Both the position numbers and the translations under genes were made by a program. Below the pieces are notes generated by a model. The model was not told the origin of the DNA. It saw only the letters and a program-made list of their open reading frames with translations, and did no database searches. This document shows positions 32,632 to 44,829 of a DNA stretch of 64,000 bases, in pieces (position 1 is the stretch's first letter; every line of letters begins with the position of its first letter). The DNA is from Homarus americanus (taxonomy: Eukaryota; Arthropoda; Malacostraca; Decapoda; Nephropidae): positions 56,001 through 120,000 of the forward strand of contig NW_024737068.1 in assembly GCF_018991925.1 (NCBI RefSeq), in the 5' to 3' direction.

Positions 32632-34975
32632 CTACGTATTCTTTCCCTCCCTGTCACTATCCCTACGTATTACTTTCTCCTGTCACTATCCCTACGTATT
32701 ACTTTCCCTCCCTGTCACTATCCCTACGTGTTCTTCCTCCTGTCACTATCCCTACGTGTTCTTCCTCCCTGTCACTATCCCTACGTGTTCTTTCCTCCTG
32801 TCACTATCCCTACGTATTACTTTCCCTCCCTGTCACTATCCCTACGTATTACTTTCTTTCCTCCCTCTGTCACTATCCCCTACGTGTTCTTTTCCTCCCT
32901 GTCACTATCCCTACGTATTACTTTCTTTCCCTCCCTGTCACTATCCCTACGTGTCTTTTCCTCCCTGTCACTATCCCTACGTATTACTTTCCTCCCTGTC
33001 ACTATCCCTACGTGTTCTTTCCTCCCTGTCACTATCCCTACGTATTACTTTCTCCCCTGTCACTATCCCTACGTGTTCTTCCTCCTGTCACTATCCCTAC
33101 TGTTCTTTTCCCTCCCTGTCACTATCCCTACGTATTACTTTTCCTCCTGTCACTATCCCACGTATTCTTCCCTCCTGTCACTATCCCTACGTGTTTCTTT
33201 CCCTCCCTGTCACTATCCCTACGTATACTTTCCCTCCCTGTCACTATCCCTATGTATTCTTTCCCTCCCTGTCACTATCCCTACGTATTCTTTCCTCCTG
33301 TCACTATCCCTACGTATTATTTTCCTCCCTGTCACTATCCTACGTATTACTTTCCCTCCCGTCACTATCCCTACGTATTCTTCCCTCCCTGTCACTATCC
33401 CTACTTATTACTTTTCCTCCCTGTCACTATCCCTACGTATTACTTTCCTCCCGTCACTATCCCTACGTATTACTTTCCCTCCCTGTCACTATCCCTACTT
33501 TTCCTCCCCGTCACTATCCCTACTATTACTTTCCTCCTGTCACTATCCCTACGTATTCTTTCCCTCCCTGTCACTATCCCTACGTATTACTTTCCTCCCT
33601 GTCACTATCCCTACGTATTCTTTCCCTCCCTGTCACTATCCCTACGTATTCTTTTCCTCCCTGTCACTATCCCCACGATTCTTTTCCTCCTGTCACTATC
33701 CCTACTTATTACTTTCCTCCCTGTCACTATCCCTACGTATTCTTTCCCTCCCTGTCACTATCCCTACGCATTACTTTCCTCACTGTCACATCCCATGATT
33801 CTTTCCTCCCTGTCACTATCCCTACGTATTCTTTCCCTCCCTGTCACTATCCCTACGTATTCTTTCCTCCCCTGTCACTATCCCTACTTATTACTTTCCT
33901 CCCTGTCACTATCCCTACGTATTCTTTCCCTCCCTGTCACTATCCCTACGTATTACTTTCCCTCCCTTCACTATCCCTACGTATTCTTTCCTCCCTGTCA
34001 CTATCCCTACGTATTACTTTCCCTCCCTGTCACTATCCCTACATATTACTTTCCCTCCGTCACTATCCTACTATTCTTTCCTCCCTGTCACTATCCCTAC
34101 TTATTACTTTCCTCCTGTCACTATCCCTACATATTCTTTCCCTCCCTGTCACTATCCCTACGATACTTTCCTCCCTGTCACTATCCCTACATATTCTTTC
34201 CTCCCTGTCACTATCCTACAGTATTCTTTCCTCCTGTCACTATCCCACGATTCTTTCCCTCCCTGTCACTATCCCTACTATTACTTTCCTCCTGTCACTA
34301 TCCCTACGTATTCTTTCCCTCCTCCCTGTCACTATCCCTACGTATTACTTTCCTCCCTGTCACTATCCCTACGTATTCTTTCCTCCCTGTCACTATCCCT
34401 ACGTGTTCTTCCCTCCCTGTCACTATCCCTACGTATACTTTCCTCCCTGTCACTATCCCTACGTATTCTTCCCTCCTGTCACTATCCCTACGTATTCTTT
34501 CCCTCCCTGTCACTATCCCTACGTATTACTTTCCTCTCCCTGTCACTTATCCCACGTGTACTTTCCTCCCTGTCACTATCCCTACGTATTCTTCCTCCCT
34601 GTCATCCCTACGTATTTTTCCTCCCTGTCACTATCCCTACGTATTCTTTTCCTCCTGTCACTATCCCTACGTATTCTTTCTTCCTCCCTGTCACTATCCC
34701 TACGTATTCTTTCCCTCCGTCACTATCCCTACGTATTCTTTTCCTCCCTGTCACTATCCCTACGTATTCTTTCCTCCCTGTCACTATCCCCTACGTATTC
34801 TTTTCCTCCCTGTCACTATCCCTACGTATTCTTTCCTCCCTGTCACTATCCCTACGTATTCTTCTTTCCTCCCTGTCACTATCCCTACGTATTCTTTCCT
34901 CCTGTCACTATCCCTACGTATTCTTTCCTCCCTGTCACTATCCCTACGTATTCTTCCTCCCTGTCACTATCCCTC
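32632..34975 (+). repeat. 2.3-kb minisatellite, 30-bp unit CCCTGTCACTATCCCTACGTATT...
   Basis: About 75 units of roughly 30 bp (CTTTCCTCCCTGTCACTATC then CCTACGTATT). Unit length varies from 28 to 34, mostly through C- or T-run length and loss of TAC or GT. The plus strand is pyrimidine-rich and each unit carries TACGTA. All three plus frames stay open over long spans, which shows the open frames are artefacts. The array lies inside the possible intron between 32530 and 35060. Confidence 0.97.
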
Positions 34976-35059
34976 TCTCCACGGTTCCTATTCTCTCCCT
35001 CCCTCTCTTCTCTCTCTCCATGGTTACTACGTGTCCCTCCCCCTCTCTCTCTCTCTCAG

Positions 35060-35082
35060 GGCACAGTGTTCAGAGAGGCTAG
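35060..35082 (+). CDS. candidate 23-nt coding micro-exon
   Basis: It is bounded by a long CT tract and CAG acceptor (35058-35059) and an AG/GTAGGT donor. In the phase set by 32456-32530 it reads GTVFREA plus AG. Weak on its own; listed because its phase fits both neighbours. Confidence 0.2.
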
Positions 35083-35148
35083 GTAGGTCCGGATGCTTTG
35101 GCCTGCATTAAACAGACAACTCTCTGTGTCAAGGGGCGTAACTGGGAG

Positions 35149-35151
<3 letters not shown>

Positions 35152-35184
<33 letters not shown>
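35152..35184. repeat. (GT)n microsatellite
   Basis: About 16 GT units. Confidence 0.95.
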
Positions 35185-35186
<2 letters not shown>

Positions 35187-35801
35187 ATCGTACCTCGGGA
35201 GGTTAAGTCATCGTACTCAAGGGTGTTCGCACCATTCCTCCTTCCCTACCACAGTACTCAATGATCCCACCCCCTCGTACTACCACTACAGCAGTACACG
35301 GGTCCTCTGTAACTGGACACGAGTACATTGTTCCTGCCAGCCAGCCATGATCGTCCACTGTCCTGTCCCTCCCCGTCGCAATATGGGGCGGGGCGATTTC
35401 TCCCACCCTCCGCCCACATCCCCCTCCCCCCACCTCTCCATGCTCCTCCTCTTCCATGCAGTCCGCGTTGGCAAAGTCCACGTGTGTGTCCCGGTAGTTC
35501 CCGCATCGTTCTGTAGTTCCCCGATGTAAACCAGTGTCCAATAGTGTTATCCCAGCGTTATCCATAGGTTGAGGATAAGGTTCAGTTTAGGTTAAAGACA
35601 GGTGTGGTGTGGTATGTGTAGGATTAAAATGGTCAATAGTGTGGCCAATCAGCACACGTCATGCCAGCAAACGTGGACCCAAAACGCATGCCGCTTCCAT
35701 AGTGACCGGTTGTGAGCTACAGTCACACAGCCAGGGGCCAACATAAAATCTTGAGAGGCGTGCCCTGGTGTAGTGACCAGCACACACACACACACACACA
35801 G
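35185..35801. other. unique sequence, no gene recognised
   Basis: Moderately GC-rich with several frames open on both strands but no motif. It ends in a short CA repeat (35781-35800) that forms the upstream side of the next candidate exon. Confidence 0.5.
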
Positions 35802-35883
35802 TAACAAAGCGCTGCGTGCCCCACACAAGGGTGAGTCACGTGTATATACATTACTGCCTGTGGCGAACTTCACGCTCTACAAG
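35802..35883 (+). CDS. candidate coding exon of the same unrecognised plus-strand gene
   Basis: Acceptor CACACAG (AG 35800-35801) and strong donor AAG/GTAAGT. If entered in phase 2 it completes a Ser codon and reads NKALRAPHKGESRVYTLLPV and then ANFTLYK, 27 codons without stop. With the pieces at 32456 and 35060 the total is 180 nt in frame. A GTGAGT inside it (near 35831) is an alternative donor. The family is unknown. Confidence 0.3.
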
Positions 35884-36310
35884 GTAAGTTTCACCCACTC
35901 ACTCACTCACCTCAACCACTCACTAATACTCATTCACCACTGTCACACACTCAACCACCAATTCTCATTCACTCTAACTTAATGTCACTCACTCATTACA
36001 TAACCTAAGGTCACTCGTTACTCACTACTCTGGTCCCGGATTTACTCATTTCTAAGTTATATCCCCAACTGGTGACGTTAAACACCTATCGGCCCAAATA
36101 GTGACGTCAAACACCCATCGGACCCAATTATGACGTCAAACACCTATCTGAATCACTTCAACACAGGTATGGCATCACGGTAGCGTCTGCAGGCTCCACA
36201 CAGTTAAGCTTCCCTCTACCTGATGAAGGGAGAACGCAATTAACTGGTTCACCCACAGGTATGCTGAGCGTGGCCAAGCGAACATAGAATTAAGACTATA
36301 GTAATAAACA
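35884..36310. other. spacer with a 3x CRE-bearing repeat and a possible exon
   Basis: A 31-35 bp unit with GTGACGT(C/T)AAACACCTATCGG is repeated three times at about 36072-36148. Then 36164-36258 has CAACACAG on the left, a CAG/GTATGC donor on the right and one frame open throughout (YGITVASAGSTQLSFPLPDE). That frame does not match the phase of the exon ending at 35883. Confidence 0.35.
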
Positions 36311-36590
36311 AGTGATCACGGGCACCTTCGTGCCCAGTGAAAGTTTGAACGCTCGTGCTTGGCTAGCGCACAGCGAATGAGGATGCGCCAAGTCCGTAGA
36401 CTTGCATGTTTTCCATCGTAATTACAATTGTTTATTAATGCCTTCCTAAAGAAACCATCGACATGGGACCAGGTTTGTTCCACTCTACAATTTTTTTTTT
36501 GCGATTTTTCCACCAAGTTTGATGAAAAACGATTGCCGTTTCGGCTGCCCAGAACAGACAGACAGACACACGCCTAGTCCTATAGTATAT
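36300..36590. mobile_element. retroelement 3'-end remnant (RTE/SINE-like)
   Basis: It contains AAGTTTGATGAAAAACGATT, CCGTTTCGGCTGCCCAGAAC and ACAGACAGACAGACACACG, the layout of a widespread arthropod non-LTR or SINE tail. At 36319-36334 there is a GGGCACCTTCGTGCCC hairpin. No intact coding frame. The family is inferred from resemblance only. Confidence 0.35.
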
Positions 36591-37600
36591 TATATAAGTT
36601 CTTTCTCACATTACACGTCTGGGGGATAACTTAACGTAGGAATATATGCTAATACTGTACGTATTTTGTTTATGAATGATGCAATGCATTGTTTGACGTC
36701 ATAATTATCATCACTACAGCGTTTTAACAATTATTAGGGTCTTCAAGCGAGTGGTGATATTAATAATTTTACTAGTCCATTAATAATAATTATATATGAT
36801 ACAACCCGTATATACATCAATGAAAGTATGTGGAAAGTAGTAAGAAAGTAACAATGATAAGGTAAATAACGTATCATTAATCCATAAACAATGATAACAA
36901 CAAAATACTGACTGTACAAAGTATGAGTGTATGTACAGTATACTAAATCACTATACACCAGGTACATACATGATACACAGTCCCTCATGAAAATTCCATA
37001 TTTACCCAATTGTCTGTCTGATGAGTAATTATTTTAATACTTATGTTGCTGTTTTTATCATATTCCAATAGGTCAGGACATATTAGGAAGAACGTATACC
37101 ATTAACTGATCAATAACCTAGCTAGGGGGTGGGGTGGGTAGTGGGTGGGGTTAGAGGGGCGGAGGTGAGGCGAGTTAATTACACTGTGTTAAAGGTCAAC
37201 TTAGAGTATACAGGTTTGTTGATATCCATTTGGGGCACAGGAATAACACTCACATCCTCCAGCTGCTGCTCCGGAAATTCCAATCATGCAGTATATTATC
37301 ATTAGTTAGTTTTATTAATCCTAAATAAATAAATTAATAAATAAATAAATGCATCTCCTTCACTAATACCAATGCCGTCTACCCACACGTCCAGATGGTG
37401 TGAAGTAGGAAGCATGACTGAGTATTTTGGACACACACACGCTACAAAAATCCCCACCAACACATTATTGTATTATAACCAACTAACTAAAGTACTGTTA
37501 GGTTAGGATTTTATAGCAGCGGAGAACAGCATCAGCAACCGGTAGAGAAATCCCAGATGACCCCTTCCTCCTCCTCCTCCTCCCTACAGCTATGACGTAC
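36591..37600. other. AT-rich spacer, no certain gene
   Basis: A minus-strand frame at about 37185-37280 reads like protein (PEQQLEDVSVIPVPQMDINK, then a stop), but it lacks a pyrimidine tract at its upstream edge. It may be a chance frame or an old element. AAAT repeats occur near 37320-37350. Confidence 0.4.
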
Positions 37601-37744
37601 GCCCTAGGCCATCTCTTCCTCCTCCAGGCATTATCTCCCTTCCTCTCCTCCAGGCCATCTCTCCGTCCCCCCTCCTCCCCCAGGCCATCTCCCCCCCCTA
37701 CCCCAGGCCTCATCATCACTACCTATAATCAGGTTACAACCCTC

Positions 37745-39515
37745 CTCCCTCACTCGTGCTAACTCCTCCTCCTCTTCTTCTCCTCACTGTGCTACCTCCT
37801 CTTCTCCCTCATGCTACCCTCCTCCTTTCTCCCTCACTCGTGCTAACCTCCTCCTCCTCTTCTTCTCCCCTCACTCGTGCTACCCTCCTCCTTCTCTCCC
37901 CTCACTCGTGCTACTCCTCCTCCTCTTCTCCCTCACTCCTGTGCTACCCTACTCCTCTTCTCCTCACTGTGCTACCCCTCCTCCTCTTCTCCCTCATGCT
38001 ACCCTCCTCCTCTTTCTCCCTCACTCTGTGCTACCTCCTCCTTCTTCTCCTCACCTCGTGCTACCCTCCTCCTCTTTCTCCTCACTGTGCTACCCTACTC
38101 CTCTTCTCCCTCACTGTGCTAATCCTCCTCTTCTCCCTCACTCGTGCTACCCTCCTCCTCTTCTCCCTCACTGTGCTACCCTCCTCCTTCTCCCTTACTC
38201 GTGCTACCCTCCTCCTCTTTCTCCCCTCACTGTGCTACCCTCCTCTTCTCCCCTCACTCGTGCACCACTCCTCTCTCCCTCACTGTGCTACCCTACTCCT
38301 CTTCTCCCCTCACTCAAAGCTACCCTCCTCCTCTTCTCCCTCACCCGTGCTACCCTCCTCCTCTTCTCCCCACTCGTGCTACCCCTCCTCTTCTCCCTCA
38401 TTCAGCTGCCCTCCTCCTCTTCTCCTCCCCCACCTGTGCTACTCCTACTCCTCTCTTTCTCCTCACTGTGCTACCTCCTCCTCTTCTCTCTCCCCTCACT
38501 GTGCTACCCTCCTCCTCTTCTCCTCACACTGTGCTACCCTCCTCCTCTTCTCTCCCTCACTGTGCTACCCTCCTCCTCCTCTCCTCACTCGTGCTACCTC
38601 CTCCTCCTCTTCTCCCTCACTGTGCTGCCCTCCTCCCTTTCTCCTCACTCTGAGCAATTCCTCCTCCTCTCCCTCACTCTGCTGCCCTCCTCCTCTTTCT
38701 CCCTCACTGTGCTACCCTACTCCTCTCCTCACTGTGCTACCCTCCTCCTTCTCCCTCATACCCCTCCTCTCCCCTACCTGTGCTACCCTCCTCCTCTCTC
38801 TCCCTCACTCGTGCTACCTCCTCTTCTCCCTCACCCGTGCTACCTCCTCCTCTTCTCCCTCATGCTACCCTCCTCCTCTTCTCCCTCACTCGTGCTACCC
38901 TCCTCCTCTTCTCCCTCACTCATGCTACCCTCCTCTTCTCCCTATTCGTGCTGCCCTCCTCTCCCTCACTCGTGCTACCCTCCTCCTCTTCTCCCTCACT
39001 GTGCTACCCTCCTCCTCCTCTCCCTCACTGTGCTACCCTCCTCCTCTTTTCCCTCACCTCGTGCTACTCCCTCTTCCTTCTCCCTCACTCATGCTACCCT
39101 CCTCCTCTTCTCCCTCACTCAAGCACCCTCCTCCTCTCCTCTCCCTCACTGTGCTATTCCTCCTCCTTCTTCTCCTCACTCAAGCACCTCCTCCTCCCTC
39201 TCCCTCACTGTGCCATACTCCTACCCTCTTCTCCCTCACTATGCTACCTCCTCCTCTTCTCCCTCACTGTGCTACCCTCCTCCTCTTTCTCCCTCATGCT
39301 ACCCTCCCTCTCCCCTCCCCAAAGCTACCCACCCCTTTCTCCCTCATGCTACCCCTCCTCCTCTTCTCCCTCACTCGTGCTAACCTCCTCCTCCTCTTCT
39401 TCTCCCTCACTCGTGCTACCCTCCTCCTCTTCTCCCTCATGCTACCCTCCTCCTCTTCTCCCTCACTCGTGCTACCCTCCTCCTCTTCTCCCTCACTCGT
39501 GCTAACCTCCTCCTT
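37745..39515 (+). repeat. 1.8-kb minisatellite, 30-bp unit CTCCTCCTCTTCTCCCTCAC...
   Basis: About 59 units of CTCCTCCTCTTCTCCCTCAC then TCGTGCTACC (30 bp), with 24-33 bp variants. The strand is almost pure pyrimidine except for a GTGCTA(C) mark in each unit, so triplex DNA is possible. Leu/Ser/Pro-rich open frames are by-products. Confidence 0.97.
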
Positions 39516-40085
39516 CACCCTTACCACCCGGGGCAAGGTGGGGTCTATTCCAGTGGTGAGAATTTAGTCAGTAGATCGAGTTGACAATATTTCATTGGGC
39601 GACGCAGCGACAGGACACAAGACGGAGAGTCCCCCAGCAGGCAGTGACTCCCCCTACCACTAACCACAAACTAACCTAACCAACCACCTACCTCTCAACA
39701 AACATTATCATCTACAAACACTAAACCTTGTTACCAAATTACGTCGCTTCCCTCAACACCACCACCACGTGTTATCAGGACGAGTATTATTGAGTATTTT
39801 CCTGTTAGAGGTTTGGAAATTTTACAATATACGTATTCGCGGCTTAACTAATACACTCTACTGGCGGTGTACACATGTACTCATAATATACACAGCCTAA
39901 ACCACATACATACATCCACTGGCCAAGAACCACTGCGTCATCAAGGTTCACACGTTCCGAGAGAAGGAAGGAAGGAAGGAAGGAAGGAAGGAATGGAGGG
40001 TGTGTGTGTGTAAATATTAGTACTGTTGTTAGGTTAAAAAAATTAAATAAAAATAATAGGGCTTTGAATATCTCTAAACATGGGT
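39516..40085. other. unique spacer
   Basis: A (GGAA)n run lies at about 39961-39991. No gene. Confidence 0.6.
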
Positions 40086-41103
40086 ATTTAACTCAGGGCA
40101 CTATAAAATCCTTCTCATCATACTCAGGGCACTATAAAATCCTTCTCATCATACTCAGGGCACTATATAACCCTTCTCATCATACTCAGGGCACTATATA
40201 ACCCTTCTCATCATACTCAGGGCACTATATAACCCTTCTCATCATACTCAAGGCACTATATAACCCTTCTCATCATACTCAGGGCACTATATAACCCTTC
40301 TCATCATACTCAGGGCACTATATAACCCTTCTCATCATACTCAGGGCACTATATAACCCTTCTCATCATACTCAGGGCACTATATAACCCTTCTCATCAT
40401 ACTCAGGGCACTATATAACCCTTCTCATCATACTCAGGGCACTATATAACCCGTCTCATCATACTCAGGGCACAATATAACCCTTCTCATCACACCCAGG
40501 ACACTATATAACCCTTCTCATCATACCCAGAGCACAATATAACCCTTCTCATCACACCCAGGGCACTATATAACCCTTCTCATCATACCCAGGGCACAAT
40601 ATAACCCTTCTCATCATACCCAGGGCACTATATAACCCTTCTCATCACACCCAGGGCACTATATAACCCTTCTCATCACACCCAGGGCACAATATAACCC
40701 TTCTCATCATACTCAGGGCACTATATAACCCTTCTCATCATACTCAGGGCACTATATAACCCTTCTAATCATACTCAGGGCACTATATAACCCTTCTCAT
40801 CACACCCAGGGCAATATAAGCCTTCTCATCACACTCAGGGCGCTATATAAGCCTTCTCAGCATACTCAGGGCACCATATAAGCTTTCTCATCATACCCAG
40901 GGCAATATAATTCTTCTCATCATACTCAGGGCACTATATAACCCTTCTCATCACACCCAGGGCACTATATAACCGTTTTCATCACACCCAGGGCAATATA
41001 AGGCTTCTCAGCATACTCAGGGCACCATATAAGCCTTCTCATTATACCCAGGGCATTATATAAGCTTTCTCATCATACTCAGGGCACTATAAGCCTCTCA
41101 TCA
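40086..41103 (+). repeat. 1-kb minisatellite, 31-bp unit with CTATATAACCC
   Basis: About 33 units of ACTCAGGGCACTATATAACC then CTTCTCATCAT. The left two-thirds is highly uniform. The right third has ACCCAGG, CAATATAA and TATAAGCC variants, so divergence rises toward 41.1 kb. Each unit holds a TATATAA, matching a TATA box by chance or design. Confidence 0.97.
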
Positions 41104-41145
41104 CAGTCTAGGAAGTCACTAGGGAATTGAATCTTGACAGTATAT

Positions 41146-41188
<43 letters not shown>

Positions 41189-41458
41189 CTTGATTCGTTC
41201 CCCTAGCCAGTCAGGGAGACATGGTAAAAGTTCAGAGCTCTTACTACGTGTGTGTGTGTGTGTGTGTGTGTGTGCCCGGGTATTTTGGTGGAGTTTACAC
41301 TGTGGGGGACCTGCTGGCACCACCACCAGGCCAGGGTTGTGTTACCACCACCACTTACCACATCACCACCACTACATTTACCACTGAACTCCTCACCACC
41401 ACCACAACCAGCCGAGTCATCACCATTCACTGCATCATGCCTCATCACTATACGTATG

Positions 41459-41502
<44 letters not shown>
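41146..41502. repeat. three dinucleotide microsatellites
   Basis: (AC)n at about 41147-41186, (GT)n at about 41247-41273 and (CA)n at about 41459-41502, with CAC/CCA trinucleotide sequence between. No gene. Confidence 0.93.
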
Positions 41503-41504
<2 letters not shown>

Positions 41505-41689
41505 ACCAGCAAAGTATGGCAACGCCACAGCAGGCATGTATACCAAGTGGGGTGGTGGTGGTGGATGGCCCACCACACCCCTCCTCTCTCCCCCTCCTCG
41601 CAAATTACTTCCAAACAGTAGAGTCCTGGTTTACCCATCCCTCCCTCTCCCAACACCCCCCTAACCACTCACCATCCCTCCTGAAATAT

Positions 41690-42545
41690 GCATGCACCTT
41701 TTAACTACCACTACTACAACCACCCACATCAATTTCCTTGGCCACCACCAACCCCACTTCAAGTCTCTCTAACACCCACCCGACTACCAATTCTCCCCAC
41801 CACCTCTATTCAACCACACCAACCACATATTTGCCTTCCTCACCCCCCAGAGCTACACACCACCCACTATTCTCTCTTCCCCCCTCTTCACGCAATCTCA
41901 CCCAACCTGCTCTGCTGTCCTGACCACCCACCCACCCCCACCCACCACACCCTCCCCAAGGTCCCATCACCCTGCACCCACCCGCCGCTTTTTCACTACA
42001 TAGCCCCTCCCCCCAATCTACCCACCCACACCCACGTACAACATGCATGGCTCCTACACCTCCCCTCACCACTCATCAATCTACCACACCCTCCCTCATC
42101 ACCACCAATCTACCACACCCTCCTCATCACCACTTTAATCTACTTTACACCTCCCTCATCACCACTAATCTACCACACCCCTCCCTCATCACCACTAATC
42201 TACCACACCCTCCCTCATCGCCACCAATCTGGTCACACCTCTCCCCCCTCATCACCACCAATCTACCACACCCTCCCCTCATCACCACTCAATCTACCAC
42301 ACCCCTCCTCATCACCACCAATCCACCACACCCTCCTCATCACCACCAATCTACCACACCCTCCCTCATCACCACCCATCTACCACACTCTCCCTCACCA
42401 CACCACACTCTCCCTCACCACACCACTCTCTCCCTCACCACACCACACTCTCCCTCACCTCACCACACCACACCCTCCCTCACCACACCACACACTCCCT
42501 CACCTCACCACACTCTCCCTCACCTCACCACACCTCACCATAAAA
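41690..42545 (+). repeat. CCAC-rich minisatellites
   Basis: Up to about 42055 the sequence is irregular CCACC-rich. From about 42060 to 42375 there is a unit of about 29 bp (CTCATCACCACCAATCTACC then ACACCCTCC). Then a 20-bp unit (CACCACACCACACTCTCCCT) runs to about 42540. Pro/His/Thr frames are by-products. Confidence 0.9.
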
Positions 42546-43159
42546 CTAGTGCCGGGTCACTTATTACCACCAAGACGCTCGCCTCCAAATGATAACACAA
42601 CGCACTCGTGAAAAGTTCTGTTATAACACAACCATTACACAACACACACCTATACTGAAGTACCATAAGTGTATAGACAATAAAGGGTCATAGGATCGAT
42701 TTTGTTATAGGTCCTATCGAGGAAAAAATATACCGGATGTGATGCTTCGGATAATGTAAGCAGAATCAGTAGTGGACGTCGGGCAGTGCGAGAATTACCG
42801 ACTGTTGTGCCCGCCCACCTTCCAGTGCCTTACCTGTAATACTTAATTTACGGGTATAGTTTTCTAAGGTAATTTAAGCTAATCATTCCTCTAGTCTATT
42901 TCATCCTCAATTCATCTATTCTCTTCCTCCCATTAATTCTCCTCCTTCCTCCATCACCCTCTGCTCTTCCTCCTGCTTTCTCCATCACCCCCTCTCCTCC
43001 TCCCCCTCCTTCCTCCCTCACCCCCTTCTCCATGCACCAAGCTCAAGCCCTCCTGCCGCCACCTGCAACCACTTGGCGCTCCTCTCCTCCACTTCCACTC
43101 TCCTGAACACGACGACGGCGCAGGAGGTAAAGCAGCACGTGGCGGCTCTAGTGGTGCAT

Positions 43160-43206
<47 letters not shown>

Positions 43207-44060
43207 ACATACGTTGGCTAACAGGTTAATATCTCTCTAGTCTGGGGCGTTAAAAATATACCGTTTAGTTGTCCGTTAAAATCACCTCCTTCCTCCCCTT
43301 GTCCTTATTAACAGTATACCGTTTATTTGTCTGTTAAAATCACCTCCTTCCTTCCTTCCTTCCCCTTGTCTTGCCCACACTCCAACAACTCATGACTTTT
43401 ATGTTGTGGTAAATTAAACAGAGGGTGCTGACTCCCCTCCCCCCCCTCCCTCAAAAGGTTCCTTCCTGAGATGCTTTTTCCACAACACCTGTTAATGTTG
43501 AGAGTCTATCGTCACCTGAGAAAGATATGTCAAACGAGAGAGAGTGAGACAAAAGAGTGAGAAGTATACCACAATATGCCGCCCCCCACCCCAGTCAATC
43601 AACCAAACAATCACCATCATGACTGTGTGGAAAATAAACGAAATATTGAACTTTAGTGAATGAAACCAGACTTACCTATTTCCTTACACACACACACACA
43701 CATATCACACTACATCCTTGACCACCGAAGGGTCAAGACGTACCTGGCGCTCCTCTCGGAGCAGCCAGGTCAACTGTTAAGTTGGCCCATACCAACCCCC
43801 TCCCCTGAACCCTCCTCCCCACCGGAATATCAACAAGTTCTCGCCAGAAGTTACAATTTCATTTAGGAAAGGAACGGAACCAATGTTAAACAGAGGTGAA
43901 CAGGGGTGAACAGTGCTTAAGTCAGTGAGAACAACTCAACAGTAACAGTCGTACCCAAGTTAACCTTCACACAGTGAGGTCCCAGGTACCCAGTGATAAC
44001 GGCCCGTGAGACCCAACAACAACCAGCGATGTGTTAATCCGTCTACGATAGGAAGGCCTA
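42546..44060. other. mixed spacer with coding-like fragments
   Basis: A CT microsatellite lies at about 43158-43204. Two plus-strand fragments look protein-like: about 43050-43130 (NHLALLSSTSTLLNTTTAQE, ending at a CAGGAG/GTAAAG donor) and about 43725-43865 (VKTYLALLSEQPGQLLSWPI, open to a TAG). Neither has a clear acceptor. A minus-strand donor (TTACAG/GTAAGG) lies near 42830. No gene can be assembled. Confidence 0.35.
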
Positions 44061-44064
44061 AGAC

Positions 44065-44815
44065 CACACCTCCTCATATAACACCATCTGTGAGGGAATA
44101 CTACACCACATGAGGCCCCATAACACCATCTGTGAGGGAATTACTACACCACGTCAAGTCCCTCATCACACCATCTGTGAGGGATTACTACACCACGTGA
44201 GGTCCTTCATAACACCATCTGTGAGGGAATTACTACACCACGTCAGGCCCCTCATAACACCATCTGTGAGGGAATTACTGCACCACGTGATGCCCTCATA
44301 ACACCATCTGTGAGGGAGTTACTACTGTACACCACGTGAAGCCCCTCATAACACCATCTGTGAGGTAATTACACCACGTGAGGTCCCCCATAACACCATC
44401 TGTGAGGTAATTACTACACCACGAGGCCCTCATAACACCATCTGTGAGGGAATTACTACACCACGTGAGGCCCCTCATAACACCATCTGCGAGGGAATTA
44501 CTACACCACGTGAGGTCCCTCATAACACCATCTGTGAGGTAATTACTACACCACGTGATGCCCCACATAACACCATCTGTGAGTTACTACACCACGTGAG
44601 GCCCCTCATAACACCATCTGTGAGGTAATTACTACACCACGTGAGGTCCCTCATAACACCAGCTGTGAGGTAATTACTACACCACGGAGGTCCCTCATAG
44701 CACCATCTGTGAGGTAATTACTACACCACGTGAGGTCCTCATAACACCATCTGAGGAACTACTACACCACGTGAGTTCCTCCTAACACCATCTGGGAGGG
44801 AGTTACTACACTACG
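44065..44815 (+). repeat. 0.75-kb minisatellite, 44-45 bp unit with CACGTG
   Basis: About 17 units of CTCATAACACCATCTGTGAG, GGAATTACTACACCACGTGA and GGCCC. Most units keep a perfect CACGTG E-box; others have CACGTC or a lost base. GGGA/GGTA variants alternate. Confidence 0.96.
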
Positions 44816-44829
44816 AGTTTGCTGTTCAA

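Noticed and set aside
32456..35111. Two overlapping plus-strand frames of over 830 codons
   Set aside because: Both are readings of the 30-bp array in different frames. Only the first 25 codons up to the GTAAGTG donor look like protein.
37756..39567. Leu/Ser/Pro-rich frame of about 600 codons
   Set aside because: Three frames of the same pyrimidine array are open; no motif.
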